DNA of 52,500 nt from Bigelowiella natans CCMP2755 (lineage: Eukaryota > Cercozoa > Chlorarachniophyceae), in the NCBI GenBank assembly GCA_000320545.1, contig ADNK01001574.1:1-52500 (forward strand), read 5' to 3'. Of this stretch, positions 21,600 through 32,111 are shown piece after piece; positions within the stretch are counted from its first letter, which is position 1, and every line of letters starts with the position of its first letter. Both the position numbers and the translations under genes were made by a program. Under the pieces are notes generated by a model. It was not told the DNA's origin. It saw nothing but the letters and a program-made list of their open reading frames with translations, and did not search any database.

Positions 21600-22450
21600 A
21601 TGATTTATTGTGCGTTTTGCAGGGCAATGTGCACAAAGCGACGTCGCAAAGAACCTTGTCTATCGGATCTCAAGCTCTCCCAAGTAATTGCAAATCGTCA
21701 AATGCATGGTTTACTCGTGCTCAATTCTATACTCCTCCTGACACGTGTGTGCGCATTGTAGGCTTCATTTCGAGAGGGTTGCTTGCTACAGCGGCCATTC
21801 CAACCAGGTTGGGGACCGCCAAATATTGGCAGAATTCTACAAAGTCTCTTGTTTCTCTGCTTTGATATCGAAAATCATCTTGTCCAAGGCGAAACAATCC
21901 ACACCATCATCATCATCTTCTTCTTCTTCATCATCATCATCGTGTTAGGTTGTCATGACTAGACCAGCCATATTCGCATTAGAAGACATCGAGAACGTGG
22001 CCGACGGTGCGTGCTGTGTCTTTGAAAACTATCCGTGTTGAGTTAATGAAAGAGCTTTCTGTTGTGCAGGAAAAGGGGGAAGGCAGTATATTGTTGCTGG
22101 GGCTGATGATGCCTCGAGAAGTGCTTGTGTTTGGGACTCTTCGCATAATCATCCAATTCAGGTAGTGCTTGGTAGATGTCACTGGAAGATAAATAGATCA
22201 TATTACACAGTATGCTCTCACAATAATAAGATCGTCATCAACACCCAGAACAAGAACATCAACAACAACAAAAACATCAGCAACAATCGGTTGAGAGTCT
22301 CAGTAACTAACATTTCTTTCCATAAATGATTTTCAGCGTTTAACTGCTCATCCAGATCACATTCTCGATGTCGCTGCGGAGCCTAGCAATGCTCTACTTG
22401 GGAGTTTGAGCGATAGCTTATGCACGATATACAAGAGTATATTGTCTTAA
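16285..22450 (+). CDS. RFWD3: RFWD3-type RING and WD40 E3 ubiquitin ligase, about 24 exons
   Basis: Exons: 16285-16525, 16604-16684, 16748-16821, 16875-16943, 17009-17064, 17131-17197, 17279-17340, 17437-17500, 17598-17663, 17827-18688, 18842-18907, 19187-19399, 19680-19748, 19836-19937, 20036-20096, 20364-20397, 20573-20687 (or 20675), 20913-20959, 21133-21189, 21448-21535, an unresolved exon from 21623, 21949-22006, 22070-22161, 22337-22450. Order matches RFWD3: Ser/Lys-rich start; RING RCPICFDQW, VLKCGHLFGKICIEK, NCPQCKKKARK; coiled coil; WD40 part with IGIHSKPIRGLSI, LTAGFDKRLVV, KKPWSCTWEPNS, YIVAGADDASRSACVWDS and HPDHILDVAAEP. Known role: ubiquitylation at stalled forks and crosslinks (RPA, RAD51). 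Odd: exon 10 (862 nt) inserts poly-Thr and Gly/Glu runs between coiled coil and WD40, and exon 12 holds a poly-Ser run. Assignment strong; a few splice sites uncertain. Confidence 0.9.
17790..17818 (+). repeat. (CT)n microsatellite serving as polypyrimidine tract
   Basis: Ends 8 bases before the RFWD3 acceptor at 17825-17826 (CACCTGTAG). Confidence 0.85.
19047..19082 (+). repeat. (CT)n microsatellite in RFWD3 intron
   Basis: About 18 CT units between exons 18842-18907 and 19187-19399. Confidence 0.95.
19258..19301 (+). repeat. (TCA/TCG)n microsatellite inside coding exon, poly-Ser
   Basis: Read in the RFWD3 frame it gives about 14 consecutive Ser before YGICRVS. Confidence 0.85.
19602..19681 (+). 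repeat. 50-bp tandem duplication containing a 3' splice site
   Basis: 19602-19631 and 19652-19681 are near-identical (CTCTTTTACTGTATGG and CTACCACAGCC in both). Each ends in an AG acceptor (19628-19629 and 19678-19679). The second gives the RFWD3-like frame; the first would bring TGA in at the second codon. Confidence 0.8.
21566..21597 (+). repeat. (TG)n microsatellite in RFWD3 intron
   Basis: About 16 TG units between exons 21448-21535 and 21623. Confidence 0.95.
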
Positions 22451-23777
22451 TAGAAAAATGAATTCATACTCATTGTTGACTACAATTAATGCACATGTGC
22501 TCTATTGGCGGAAGCAATGCAAGAACAACAATGATGATACCGTATAAGCTAATCTAGTAATAGATAAGGCCCTGCTCTGCTCGTCGTCCCGATTTCGATC
22601 TCAATTTATGTAGCAACAACAATTAACTAAATCATACGCTACGCGATGAGCAGCTCAACATTACGTCCGCCAACATATAGTCTCGATGTGGGCAAAGCGT
22701 TTTGCGATCAAAATGCAGGCGGCTTGTCACATATGATGTCTACTAGATTTCGCCATGTATTACATATATACACATCTCGGCTTGCCCAGTGCAACTTGCG
22801 TATGTTGCGACGGTTAGAATTCTGCCTTCGATCAACGCCTAGCTGCTAGCATTGGATGTATGCTGCACGTTATATCTGTATATGCTCTAGTGCTTTCTAG
22901 ATTGCATACTACGGTCTATTATCAATTTTTATGGGAAGCTTTGCTTATTCGTGGTTACATTTTTATGCCATATTGCGGACACCAAATAAAATTACTACTT
23001 CCATTAGTTTGCATTGAGGCAACTACAGAGTATACATCACATAGACTGTAAAATCAAGTAAAGCAATAGCGCTGCACGTATCATCTTTTTATGGGGTTTC
23101 AGATAGACACTACATTGAAATTGAGGTCAGAGAGGTAAGACCTGCTTGTACGCGCTGGAGAACCTTTCAGTATTAACCTTTGCAACACCGATGGACTGCC
23201 ATCGTCGTTTGGAGAACGCTCCACTGATGATGATAATGCTCTCAACTGCACGATCACATCGTTTTGGCGCATATTGGACTTTGCCTATGCAGCGAATACA
23301 TAGCACAAAGTTTATCAATGTAAATACTCACACTATCTCTCGGTCACAACGCGCTTATTGCTATGAATGACACCTCCCCAGGAGGAGTGAGTAGTCGTCA
23401 CCAAAAAAGAGCAATAATATAATTGAGCATGAACACTATCATATGCAATGCGATTGTTTTGAGCAGCAGAGATGTCGGCATCGTCATCATTTATCATCAT
23501 ATGCTACCTGGTCAACAACGCATATCGAAGAGGCGTTATATAGGTTGGGGTCGTGGAGATAATGCTGCTTCTGAGCAAAAATGTTTGTGAATATTTCATC
23601 ATCATCGTCGTCGTTGTCATCATCATCTGGCAACAGCCAGCACTACTTTTCATAAGTTGCATTGGGACTCTTTACTTTACAGTGGTGTGTGCGTTTGATC
23701 TAGCAATCAATTCTTGAGAAGCAGCCATAACTTATGTGTATATACCATATCATACGTGTTCTTCTGTATAGTATGTG
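22451..23777. other. Gene-free spacer
   Basis: Tail-to-tail region between RFWD3 and the next minus-strand genes. Short unsupported ORFs only, with scattered CATC/ATC tracts (about 23598-23632) and GCTAGC words near 22843. No RNA gene recognised. Confidence 0.4.
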
Positions 23778-24659
23778 TTAGTATCTACTTTTCACCTTCG
23801 GAGTAGTAGTGGTAGTGGTAGTGGTTGTAGTAGTAGTAGTAGATGTGTGTTTCGACTTGCAGCTTTGCGGTCGTCTCCAATACAGCATTCTGTTGTTGTT
23901 ATTCTTGGTCATTCTCTTAGTCGTGTTCTCCACCTTCTTCATCATTTTCTTCTCCTTCTTCTTTGTCATCTTGTTCTTCTCCTGCTTCTTCTTCCCTTCA
24001 TTATCATCACTAGAAGCACAACCTATCTTGCTGGTTTTATGCTCTTCTTTGTTCTTTGATATTGCAGATTTCACACTACTTCTTGACATAACCACCTCTT
24101 CTTCTCCTTCTACTTCTTCCTCCTCCTCCTCCTCATCATCATCATTATAATAATACTTTCCTTCTTCTTCTTCGTCTTCTTCATAGGCTGCTACTACAAC
24201 TACTTCCTCCCCCGTCATCACCCCTTGTTCCAAGCTTCTTTCTCGCTGCTGCCTACTGCCTCTTCTTTTCTTCTTCCTTGGGATCGTTGATGCTAATCTC
24301 GTCGTTGGAGCAAGCGTATTGTAGCAGCAGCTGAGGTGATGAGTTTCAGTACAGCTGTCGGTAGCAGCAGCATTGTTGCTCTTGTTCCTGATGTTTATCA
24401 CCGAATTCTGCTGATGATGACTACTGCTGCTGCGGAAGATCAAAGAGCTGCTTTCCAACGATCGTCCCTTTTCCTCCCTCCCCCCCCCCGGAGCTCTCTT
24501 CCCCCAATTCACAGGCGTTAGCACTTGAGCGGGGGAATGGGGAGTGAAAATTCCTAAGAGCTGCTGTTTGTTGCGTTGTAGAAGGGGGGTTAATGGCGGA
24601 GAGAGAAAGGAAGAGGGAGAGAGAAAGGAAGAGGGAAGGAAAAGAACGAATGATAACAC
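23778..24659 (-). CDS. Low-complexity ORF, 293 codons, doubtful
   Basis: A long open frame lying 6 bp beyond the stop of the MFSD8-like gene, on the same strand. The composition is biased: Ser/Pro/Leu-rich start, His/Asn/Arg/Lys-rich middle, poly-Glu and poly-Asp run, Lys-rich segment and a C-terminal poly-Thr from a CTA/GTA-type microsatellite. No domain is recognisable. It may be a fortuitous frame across repeats, the 3' UTR of the transporter, or an alternative terminal exon of it. Confidence 0.25.
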   Translation of the reverse strand: MLSFVLFLPSSFLSPSSFLSPPLTPLLQRNKQQLLGIFTPHSPAQVLTPVNWGKRAPGGGREEKGRSLESSSLIFRSSSSHHQQNSVINIRNKSNNAAATDSCTETHHLSCCYNTLAPTTRLASTIPRKKKRRGSRQQRERSLEQGVMTGEEVVVVAAYEEDEEEEGKYYYNDDDEEEEEEEVEGEEEVVMSRSSVKSAISKNKEEHKTSKIGCASSDDNEGKKKQEKNKMTKKKEKKMMKKVENTTKRMTKNNNNRMLYWRRPQSCKSKHTSTTTTTTTTTTTTTPKVKSRY

Positions 24660-24665
24660 TGCTTA

Positions 24666-24724
24666 CTAAATAGACTGCGCGGCACCATCATCATCATCAT
24701 CATCATCATCATCCTCGTAAACAC

Positions 24725-24757
<33 letters not shown>

Positions 24758-24799
24758 CGTAAACACCATCAGCATCATCAGCATCATCATCATCATCAG

Positions 24800-24830
<31 letters not shown>

Positions 24831-25239
24831 AGCAGCAAGAATCACCCCCTCTGATGAGTTCTCATCTTCATCGTCATCGTCGTTATTAGCACCATCCGCT
24901 GTTTGAAGACAAATCCACCTGCATAAATGGATGGGATGTTGATAGTGATAGCAGTCGCAGCAGCTCAAGACAGCTGAGACAAAGCAATCTCTTCATCAAC
25001 TATACTAAATAATGATGCGTTTTTACCACAGAAGTAACAAGAATCTTGAGATACATACAACTGCTAAATGCTCTATCTTTGTTCTTGCTGTCTAAAGTTG
25101 TGGCAGGTGCTGCTCAATTTGTACGATGATGAAGATGCTAATTTTATACAGTGCTAGTAGAATCCGTAGTCAAGTTGTTGTTGTTGTTGGTGGTGGTGGT
25201 GTATTAGTAGCGGTATTATCAAAACAACAACTATTATTA

Positions 25240-25272
<33 letters not shown>

Positions 25273-27312
25273 TTACAGTGCCACTACCTGTACGCACAGA
25301 GCAAACAGAGTACACCAAGAGCGATGTGAAGCGAGAATGTATTTAAGACGAAATGGGCGTCGTTATTCGATAGTGCTGCAGTAGTAGTTCTGCTGCTGCT
25401 ACTGCTGCCCTCTGATCGATTATCATTAACAGATAATAACAAGTAGTAAAGGGAGGTACAAGACAGCACTTCTACTCAAAAGCCCTCCTCATCCTCCTCC
25501 TCATCATCATCATCATTGCCATTATAACATCATTGCATCACCATCCTCATCAGGATCGGATCATCATCATCATCATCATCATCATCATTATTACCATAAG
25601 CGGTGGAGGAAGAGGCCCAGAAAGGACCTAGAATTTGACCGCTCAAGCCGAAGACAGAGAGGATACCCTGAAGAACGATATGAGGAGGAAGAGGAAGATG
25701 AGGATGAAAAGGAGGAGGAGGAGGATGAGGTGTCATTCGTCAAGGATCAGCAGAATATTTGCCGACTAGGTTATTATCATCACCCTCACCACCACCACCA
25801 CATTATCATCAATATCATCATCAGCGCCGATATATCTACTACATGCATCTGGCCACCTGGCTCTGCCCTATATTTTCCTCTTTTATCAGCTTTGTGAACA
25901 AGGAAATGCTACATTTGTACAAACAAACAACAAAATCGACAACATTCAAAATAATAACAAATACTAATAATGACAACAACAATAATCGGACTACACCTAC
26001 GAAGCGAGCCAATCGTTTCAACTGAATGGTTGTGTACTTGGTGGCATAATTCCTCAAATTGCCTCACCACGCACTACTCCTACAACTACTAGTACTACTA
26101 CTACTACTAATAATAATAATAATAGTAATCACCTCCCAGAATGGACAAAGGGAATGGTGAATGCAAGCCAGCAGCACCCAATATAAAACATCCTAAAAAC
26201 GAAGAAATTGCTATGAGTGCTGACGCAACCTCTGTTGCCTTTTATGAGGCGAGAAAGAACAAAGACATGTGAGCAGTAATAGCACCATGATGCCATCGTT
26301 GGAACCCATAACACGATCGATACAATGCAGCCTGATATTATCAAAGATGGTAGCGATGATGATGATGATGATGATACAACTTTAAAGAGAGGATGCACAA
26401 CTACTTCTACTACTACTGCTACAACTACTATTAAATCATCATCTTCATCATTGCTGCTGCTGCTACTAATAACAGCATATGATTTCTTACAGTTAGAAAT
26501 CGTAATCATCATCAGCATCAACATCATCAATAATCAATGTCGGTAACATCGCCTCTCTCCTATCACCACCACAACCACAACCACAAACACCACACAATCT
26601 GACGATGCCTTGACGACCGGATATCTGCAATGTCAACCCTATGAACACCAAGGCCGCATCGGTGTAGCACTTGGACAGCATTTCGGCCACAAAGGCGCCG
26701 ATAATCAACGACGCTGAGATCACAGCAAAGACAATGCTGTTACGAAGAGGCCCCCACGCAAATGCCTAGATGATGTAGTAAACAAACAACAGGGAAGTCA
26801 CCAAAAGAGGAGCGGGGGGGGGAGGGAGGGAGGGGGGGGATAACAACCTCAGAATAATACTAACAGGAAGTAATGCAGGATATTGAAAGAGAAAACCAAC
26901 ACTGCAAGATGGTTAGCGTGATACGAATTATATTATATATCAAAATATATAAAATATATGCACATGTGATGTAGTAGTTGTTTTTGTAGTAGTATTAGTA
27001 TTAGTAGAAGTAGTAGTTAAATATTCTTCTTCCGTTTCAATAGCTCTACTACTACTACTACTACTACTACTACTATGTTCCTATCCATAAGCTCTACTAC
27101 TAATACTACACAGACACACTCCTCCTCATTCTCCTCCTCGCTTTGAGTTGTTGCATTGTCGTATCTCCTATGATACTCGAGGGAATAACTACTACTACTA
27201 CTACTACTGCTACTGCTGCTGCTACCCTTTGGGTGACGGGGGTTAGAACCGTCTCGAAGCTGCCGAGAAAGAAGAAGGAACACCATTGAATAAAGAATAC
27301 CTCCTGCAAAGT

Positions 27313-27357
<45 letters not shown>

Positions 27358-29108
27358 TAAGCAGATAGACGATAGACTGATCAGTTTATAAACAGATCTT
27401 AATTCAGAAGCAAAAGGACTGCTGCTAGTTTGATGTCCGATTCTCATTTTCGTCGTCAATCATCCCTTCTCTGCATTAATAATTACCAGAAGTATCCGTC
27501 TATACTCGAAGTTAGACATCGACTTTGTAGAATTTTGGCACGCTGAGTGCTCGCTATTTATTGAGTAATAGTTTGTTACTCTGCTATCCGGATTGCTGCT
27601 ATTCTGTTGTTCTTGGTCCTCTCCTTTCCCATCATAATCCTTGCTCTCACCACCACCAGCCCCCCCATTGTTTCTAGGTCGTTTCCTGTTCGTCGGCTCC
27701 TCGAGAATGATGTTGATAGCGATTAACAGTACGAGAGCCCACAAGCACATGAAATATCTGATGGGTAAATGAATACATATATGCAGAGGTGGTCGTCATC
27801 CATTGTGCTCTCTCATCTTCATTGGTGGGAGGAGTGTTATTGTATTATGAACGAGGTAATATCAAATGATTTCTTCTTTTATAACCCTGGGGCAGTGACA
27901 GCATTCATCCACGAATTTCTTGGTAATATGTGCGGCTCGAAAGTGCTCTTTTCCCAGTCGTTGATATGGCTGCTCTGCTTTGCACCAATGATGGTTTGCC
28001 CGCTGCTACTACTGCTGTTTTCAACCGACCCTGCATCATCGAGAAACGAGAAGAGTAGCTGAAATGCAGGACCGAATACCATTCCTAACATCCGTGGAAT
28101 CTGTGAAGGGGAAGGAGGAGGAAGAGGAGGAGGAGGAGAGAAAAGAGAAATAAAATGAGGAAACCTACAGTAGAATCCTTTCCACCATGTTATCAAATGC
28201 AAAACAAATGTTTCGTAATACATCATCATCATCTTCTATCCATCCACAAGTGAAGTGGGGATCCCATACCTGCATTCTCATGATCCATCGTGTACGATCT
28301 TCTTTCCTCGTCACTCTTGCTGTATATGAGATGGCAAGGTCGACATTCGATCCCCCTATCCCTGCCAGTGCTCTTCCCATTATCAGTAACATGAGAGACC
28401 GCATTCCCCACGCACTTCCGTACATTGCCTAAATTATTTGAATAGCCTCGTTATCAGTCACACACTGGGAAATGCCACTACATGACATACAGAAGTACAT
28501 CATATGAAATAAGAAAGAAAATATGAATAGAGCAAATCCAATTCATCACGGATTCGTCGTACGTTTCCAATGATGACGAAGGTAATAGTGACGTTGAAGA
28601 TGCCACGGAATGAGAACTTGTCCGATATCCAGCCTGTAAGGAAGAAGTTGGTGATATTTAAGGGGACTGTGTTCAATAGTAGTCCTGTTGCAGTGTAAAA
28701 CTTGCAAATATTCGTCAGAGATTATGGGAAATTACAGTGATTCCTAACCTGCAATGGGACGACTGAGCATCGATGCGACCGAGAACACCTGCATAGGTGT
28801 GCGTTAAAAAACATATCTATTCCACTCTTATTGAGGATCGAGCATTGAGAATATCTTACAGATATGGAAACGGCGAAGGCGGTCTTTCCGCCATTAAGCC
28901 CCCCGACGTACGTGAGAAGAGAGGGCATGATAATACTAAGGTTATGTGTCAGGCATGATTTACCAATGCAACGTCTCAATAGAGTACATGGCTCATAAAG
29001 AAAGAACATATTCAGGGCAAAGTTCACGTACCTGTACTCTACGCTTAACGTCATGATAATCCATCCGTTAAGAAACAGGGATCTGAGGTAGCGTTGCCCC
29101 TCCCCCAT
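24666..29108 (-). CDS. MFSD8/CLN7-like major facilitator transporter, 15 exons
   Basis: Exons: 29108-29032, 28935-28860, 28788-28749, 28633-28563, 28428-28270, 28100-27886, 27757-27487, 27303-27226, 26765-26618, 26331-26286, 26192-26133, 25908-25857, 25667-25595, 25411-25288, 24918-24666; 1743 nt, 580 aa (human MFSD8 is 518). All GT-AG and phase-consistent. Landmarks aligning with MFSD8: start of TM1, GWISDKFSFRGIFNV (loop 2-3), MGRALAGIGGSNVDLAISYTAR (TM4), MLGMVFGPAFQLLFSF, FLGSFETVLTPVTQR (TM7), GLSGQILGPFW (TM11), SLHIALGVLCLLCAY (TM12). Known family role: endolysosomal membrane transporter/channel. The central loop (exon 7) is long and Asn/Ser/Gly-rich. The cytosolic tail ends in two GVYE plus poly-Asp repeats encoded by a CAT microsatellite. 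Substrate not inferred. Confidence 0.87.
24685..24764 (-). repeat. Coding minisatellite: two about 40-bp units giving poly-Asp
   Basis: Each unit is a (CAT)9-10 run followed by CCTCGTAAACACC on the plus strand. On the coding strand this reads GVYE followed by nine or ten Asp. Further CAT/CAG runs extend to 24835, giving poly-Asp/Ala. Confidence 0.85.
27313..27354 (+). repeat. (CA)n(TA)n compound microsatellite in transporter intron
   Basis: Directly upstream (gene sense) of the TTTGCAG acceptor of exon 27303-27226. Confidence 0.9.
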
Positions 29109-29473
29109 GATTCTCTCACCCTACTCGATGTCAAATTTAATGAGTAGGACTTCCGTCTTTGGTCTTACAATTTAAGCTCATTTCTGGTAGATGTTTTCTC
29201 TTGACTAATCCTCATGCTCCAGCGTAAAGCACTTTTTATTGCGAGAGTCTCATATCTACAGTTGTCGCAAACTTAAAAAACTGGAAACCGAGAACATCTG
29301 AGATTTCTTATCCGTTTGGTGTTATATCTTAGGAGCATTTGTGAACACCAGGTGCTCTATTAGTAAGAACGGGTTGCGATAAATCTTAATATCGAACATT
29401 CCGAACAAGATATTTCAAATATGATCTGATATTTTCACATGAGACAAGGAGACGGAGATCAGTATTACGTGTG

Positions 29474-29483
29474 TTGTCGCAGG
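29474..29483 (+). promoter_or_regulatory. TTGTCGCAGG motif, candidate regulatory element
   Basis: First of two exact copies 42 bp apart in this divergent flank, about 500 bp upstream of the PH-gene ATG. Confidence 0.3.
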
Positions 29484-29515
29484 ATAAAATCGCTGTGCTC
29501 ACGTATAGTTTTTCG

Positions 29516-29525
29516 TTGTCGCAGG
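29516..29525 (+). promoter_or_regulatory. TTGTCGCAGG motif, candidate regulatory element
   Basis: Second exact copy. Both are followed by A and a purine-rich stretch. Confidence 0.3.
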
Positions 29526-29976
29526 AGTGAAAACAAGCACGCTTTTCGCACACCGTTGAAACTACGAGCAGGAGCTCCTGCCCCCTCCCGTGTAATGTGC
29601 AGAAATTAACAAGATAGGCAGCAATGGTATAGTTTGATCCGAAAATATTATTCAACACATTCTGTTAGTGTCCTCAAGAGTTTGTTGCTGTGATACCTTT
29701 TTAATCGACACTTCCTTGGCTCTTTGAGCAAACGTTTCGACCTACCCTCCCCCAATACACCTCACACCATTTTCGGCTTTAAGTACACCGCCACTTTTCC
29801 CAAAATATCGTTGGACATTCTCATGGGCATCCTGAACCAATAGTCCCACATCTAGATTTGTCAGAAGGCCTGAATTAATCAGTGATACTGGACAAATAAT
29901 TATCCTTCCTTATCTGGTAGTCCCCATACAGAGATTGATCTAGCACTTGCCGAAGAAAAGCGTGCTAAAGATTGCC

Positions 29977-32101
29977 ATGGAAAACGGACTTCTAAGCCCG
30001 GCACATGAGATTTCGAACAGTGCATGCACAGGTCCCGTAGTACTGCCCTATCCAGAACGGAGCAAAAAACTGTTATTCACTGCGATTAATAATGTTCTCA
30101 CAGGTCAGTTGCTTCGAAAGTGTCCGAAAAGGGTGCTAGGCAAGCGTGTGTGGCAAAAGCGCTTCTTTGTATTGGAGCCAGAGAAGAGGACAATTGCCTA
30201 TTATGCTAACTCGAAGACAGGAACAATGTAATTTGCGTATCAGTTGGTCATTAGGAAGCTAGTAGTTAGTATTACAAGAAGAGGGAAGAAGGAGATTGGT
30301 GGGCATGCTAGGGCTGAGTACAATCTAGATAGTCCTGTTTCAAAGATTAAATTTCATGGTAACTGGTTTTGTTTTTTTGAAGGCCAATGGGAGTAATAGC
30401 TGTACAAGCTATACGCGGTGTCAACAATGTAGAGGAGAGTAAGAAGAACTACACCTCTCGATTCACAATCGACCTTACAGGTAATAAATAACGAATGAAT
30501 GATTTGAAACCCATCGAAGCAGCAGCAAGAAAAGTGTAGAGTATGCTCCCACTTCACTGTGTCTAATTGTAATCATCACCCCAATAGGAGATTGGTTGTT
30601 TGAGCTCCGCGCTCAGTCCCGAGCCGAGAAGGAACGATGGTTACTGGCCGTCAAGGATATGCTCAAAGTGATGATATTACCCTTCATTCAAACTCAAAAA
30701 TATATTATAAGAGTATAATCTCCTCATCTTACTTTTGTGGTTTGGTGCTTTTCATGCTGTCTCCCATAGGAAAACGTGGAGTTTCGCCACATTTTAGAGA
30801 AGTTCAAACACTCGAAGGTATGGTGCTCTCACCCAAACTATCGTAATTCATATTGCATCGCGTGAGAGAAAGAATATCAACAAAAGATCACAGCTGGAAG
30901 CTGATGAATACTAATGCCGTCTACATATATATAAACTGCAGTGTGCACGTATGTATCAGTGTGTCTTTTGCCATTCACAAGACATAGAAGGACATCTCAA
31001 TAAACTGTCCTCTGCATGATATATTCCTTCTCGTTAGTATTGGAAGCCAAGCATTTACCAGAAGCTGGCAGATGACATAGAGAAGGAGCGAAAGAGAACA
31101 CAGAAGATCTACGGTACATGAATAACATACAACGCCTTTGTCAGGATATCAACAACGCAATGGGTTACAGAAAAATGGATTTCTTCTCACTCCAAATTGC
31201 AGATGATATTATTCAGAGTAGCATGTAATAGCGTATGTCCTTGCCATCCTGTTTTTTGGTTTGTCCCTTCTCCTCCCAGATGCTGATGCGAAGAAGGCTA
31301 CGAAAGACTCACACAGACGGTATGTGTACTACGTGCCATAGTAGGAGATAGAGAAGTAGCTTCACGGTATTATCGATAGTATCGAAGATGAGCATGAGGA
31401 TGAAGAGGATGACGACGAGTGATGATGGTGATGATGTTCATGTGAAAAATTGGTGTTGCACTGAACGCGAGCTGTTATATATCATATTGTAGTAAAACCA
31501 TTGCCCGTGAAGTCCAAAGCGCCGTAGAGTCGTATGCCGGCGTTAGCCGAGTCAATAGCCAGAGGTACAAAGTCATTACATCTATCATAACAACGATGGT
31601 AGCAGTAGCATTCGCATCGGGATCCCCTTATTCTATAGCATGTGCACACACTATGAGAGAATCTTGGGGTTGAACGATTTGAATCCTCATGAAAATTAGT
31701 GTGTAATGCCTCGTTTCGCCACCCCCCTCCCCTATTCCTGGCCTCCCTTTTCTCTTATTTTGTTCGTTAGGAGATCGAAGATCGGTGGGATGGGTGAGTA
31801 GTAGATCCCCTTATTATTGATATTTGCGTAAGTGCCTCGTTGCATCTTAATATATTATTAAGCTATGTTTATTGCTCTCGGGTTAGCAAGTCAATGCTTT
31901 CTGTGCTCATGCTTTCTTTTTGCTTTTTATCGTCGTAGTATCAGAGGTAGGTGGCTCGCATTCAAGGCAGATATCAGGTAGGGGGGGAGGGGGCCAACGG
32001 CATTACAATCTTGTTTTTTAAATTTGAAGGAAAGAGAGGAGGAAAAGGAGAAGGATCGAGGAAAATCAGCAGAATATACACCTCCAACATCATTAGAATA
32101 G
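29977..32101 (+). CDS. PH-domain protein, 11 exons (minimal model 268 aa)
   Basis: Exons: 29977-30227, 30383-30480, 30588-30667, 30770-30817, 31038-31113, 31280-31319, 31380-31418, 31493-31564, 31771-31793, 31939-31946, 32030-32101; 807 nt including TAG. ATG context is GCCATGG. The PH domain is clear: GQLLRKCPKRVLGKRVWQKR with FFVLEPEKRTIAYY, then GVIAVQAIRGVN, SRFTIDLTG, WLFELRAQSRAEKERWLLAV, the last being the conserved Trp-bearing C-terminal helix. Such domains bind phosphoinositides or proteins at membranes. The remainder is a Lys/Glu-rich helix, an acidic run and KTIAREVQSAVESY, not recognised. The 8-nt exon at 31939 and the stop are the least certain parts; with other splicing the gene could run on into the next entry. 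Confidence 0.7.
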
Positions 32102-32111
32102 TGATATCCTG

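Larger units (their letters stand above)
29109..29976. other. Divergent 5' flank between transporter and PH-domain genes
   Basis: No convincing gene; a 90-codon minus frame at 29386-29658 has no family match. It holds two exact TTGTCGCAGG motifs and a variant TTGTCGCAA at 29262-29270. Confidence 0.5.

Noticed and set aside
31118-31230. Possible extra PH-gene exon (ATGATATTATTCAG)
   Set aside because: Including it brings a stop in the next exon; skipping it keeps phase.
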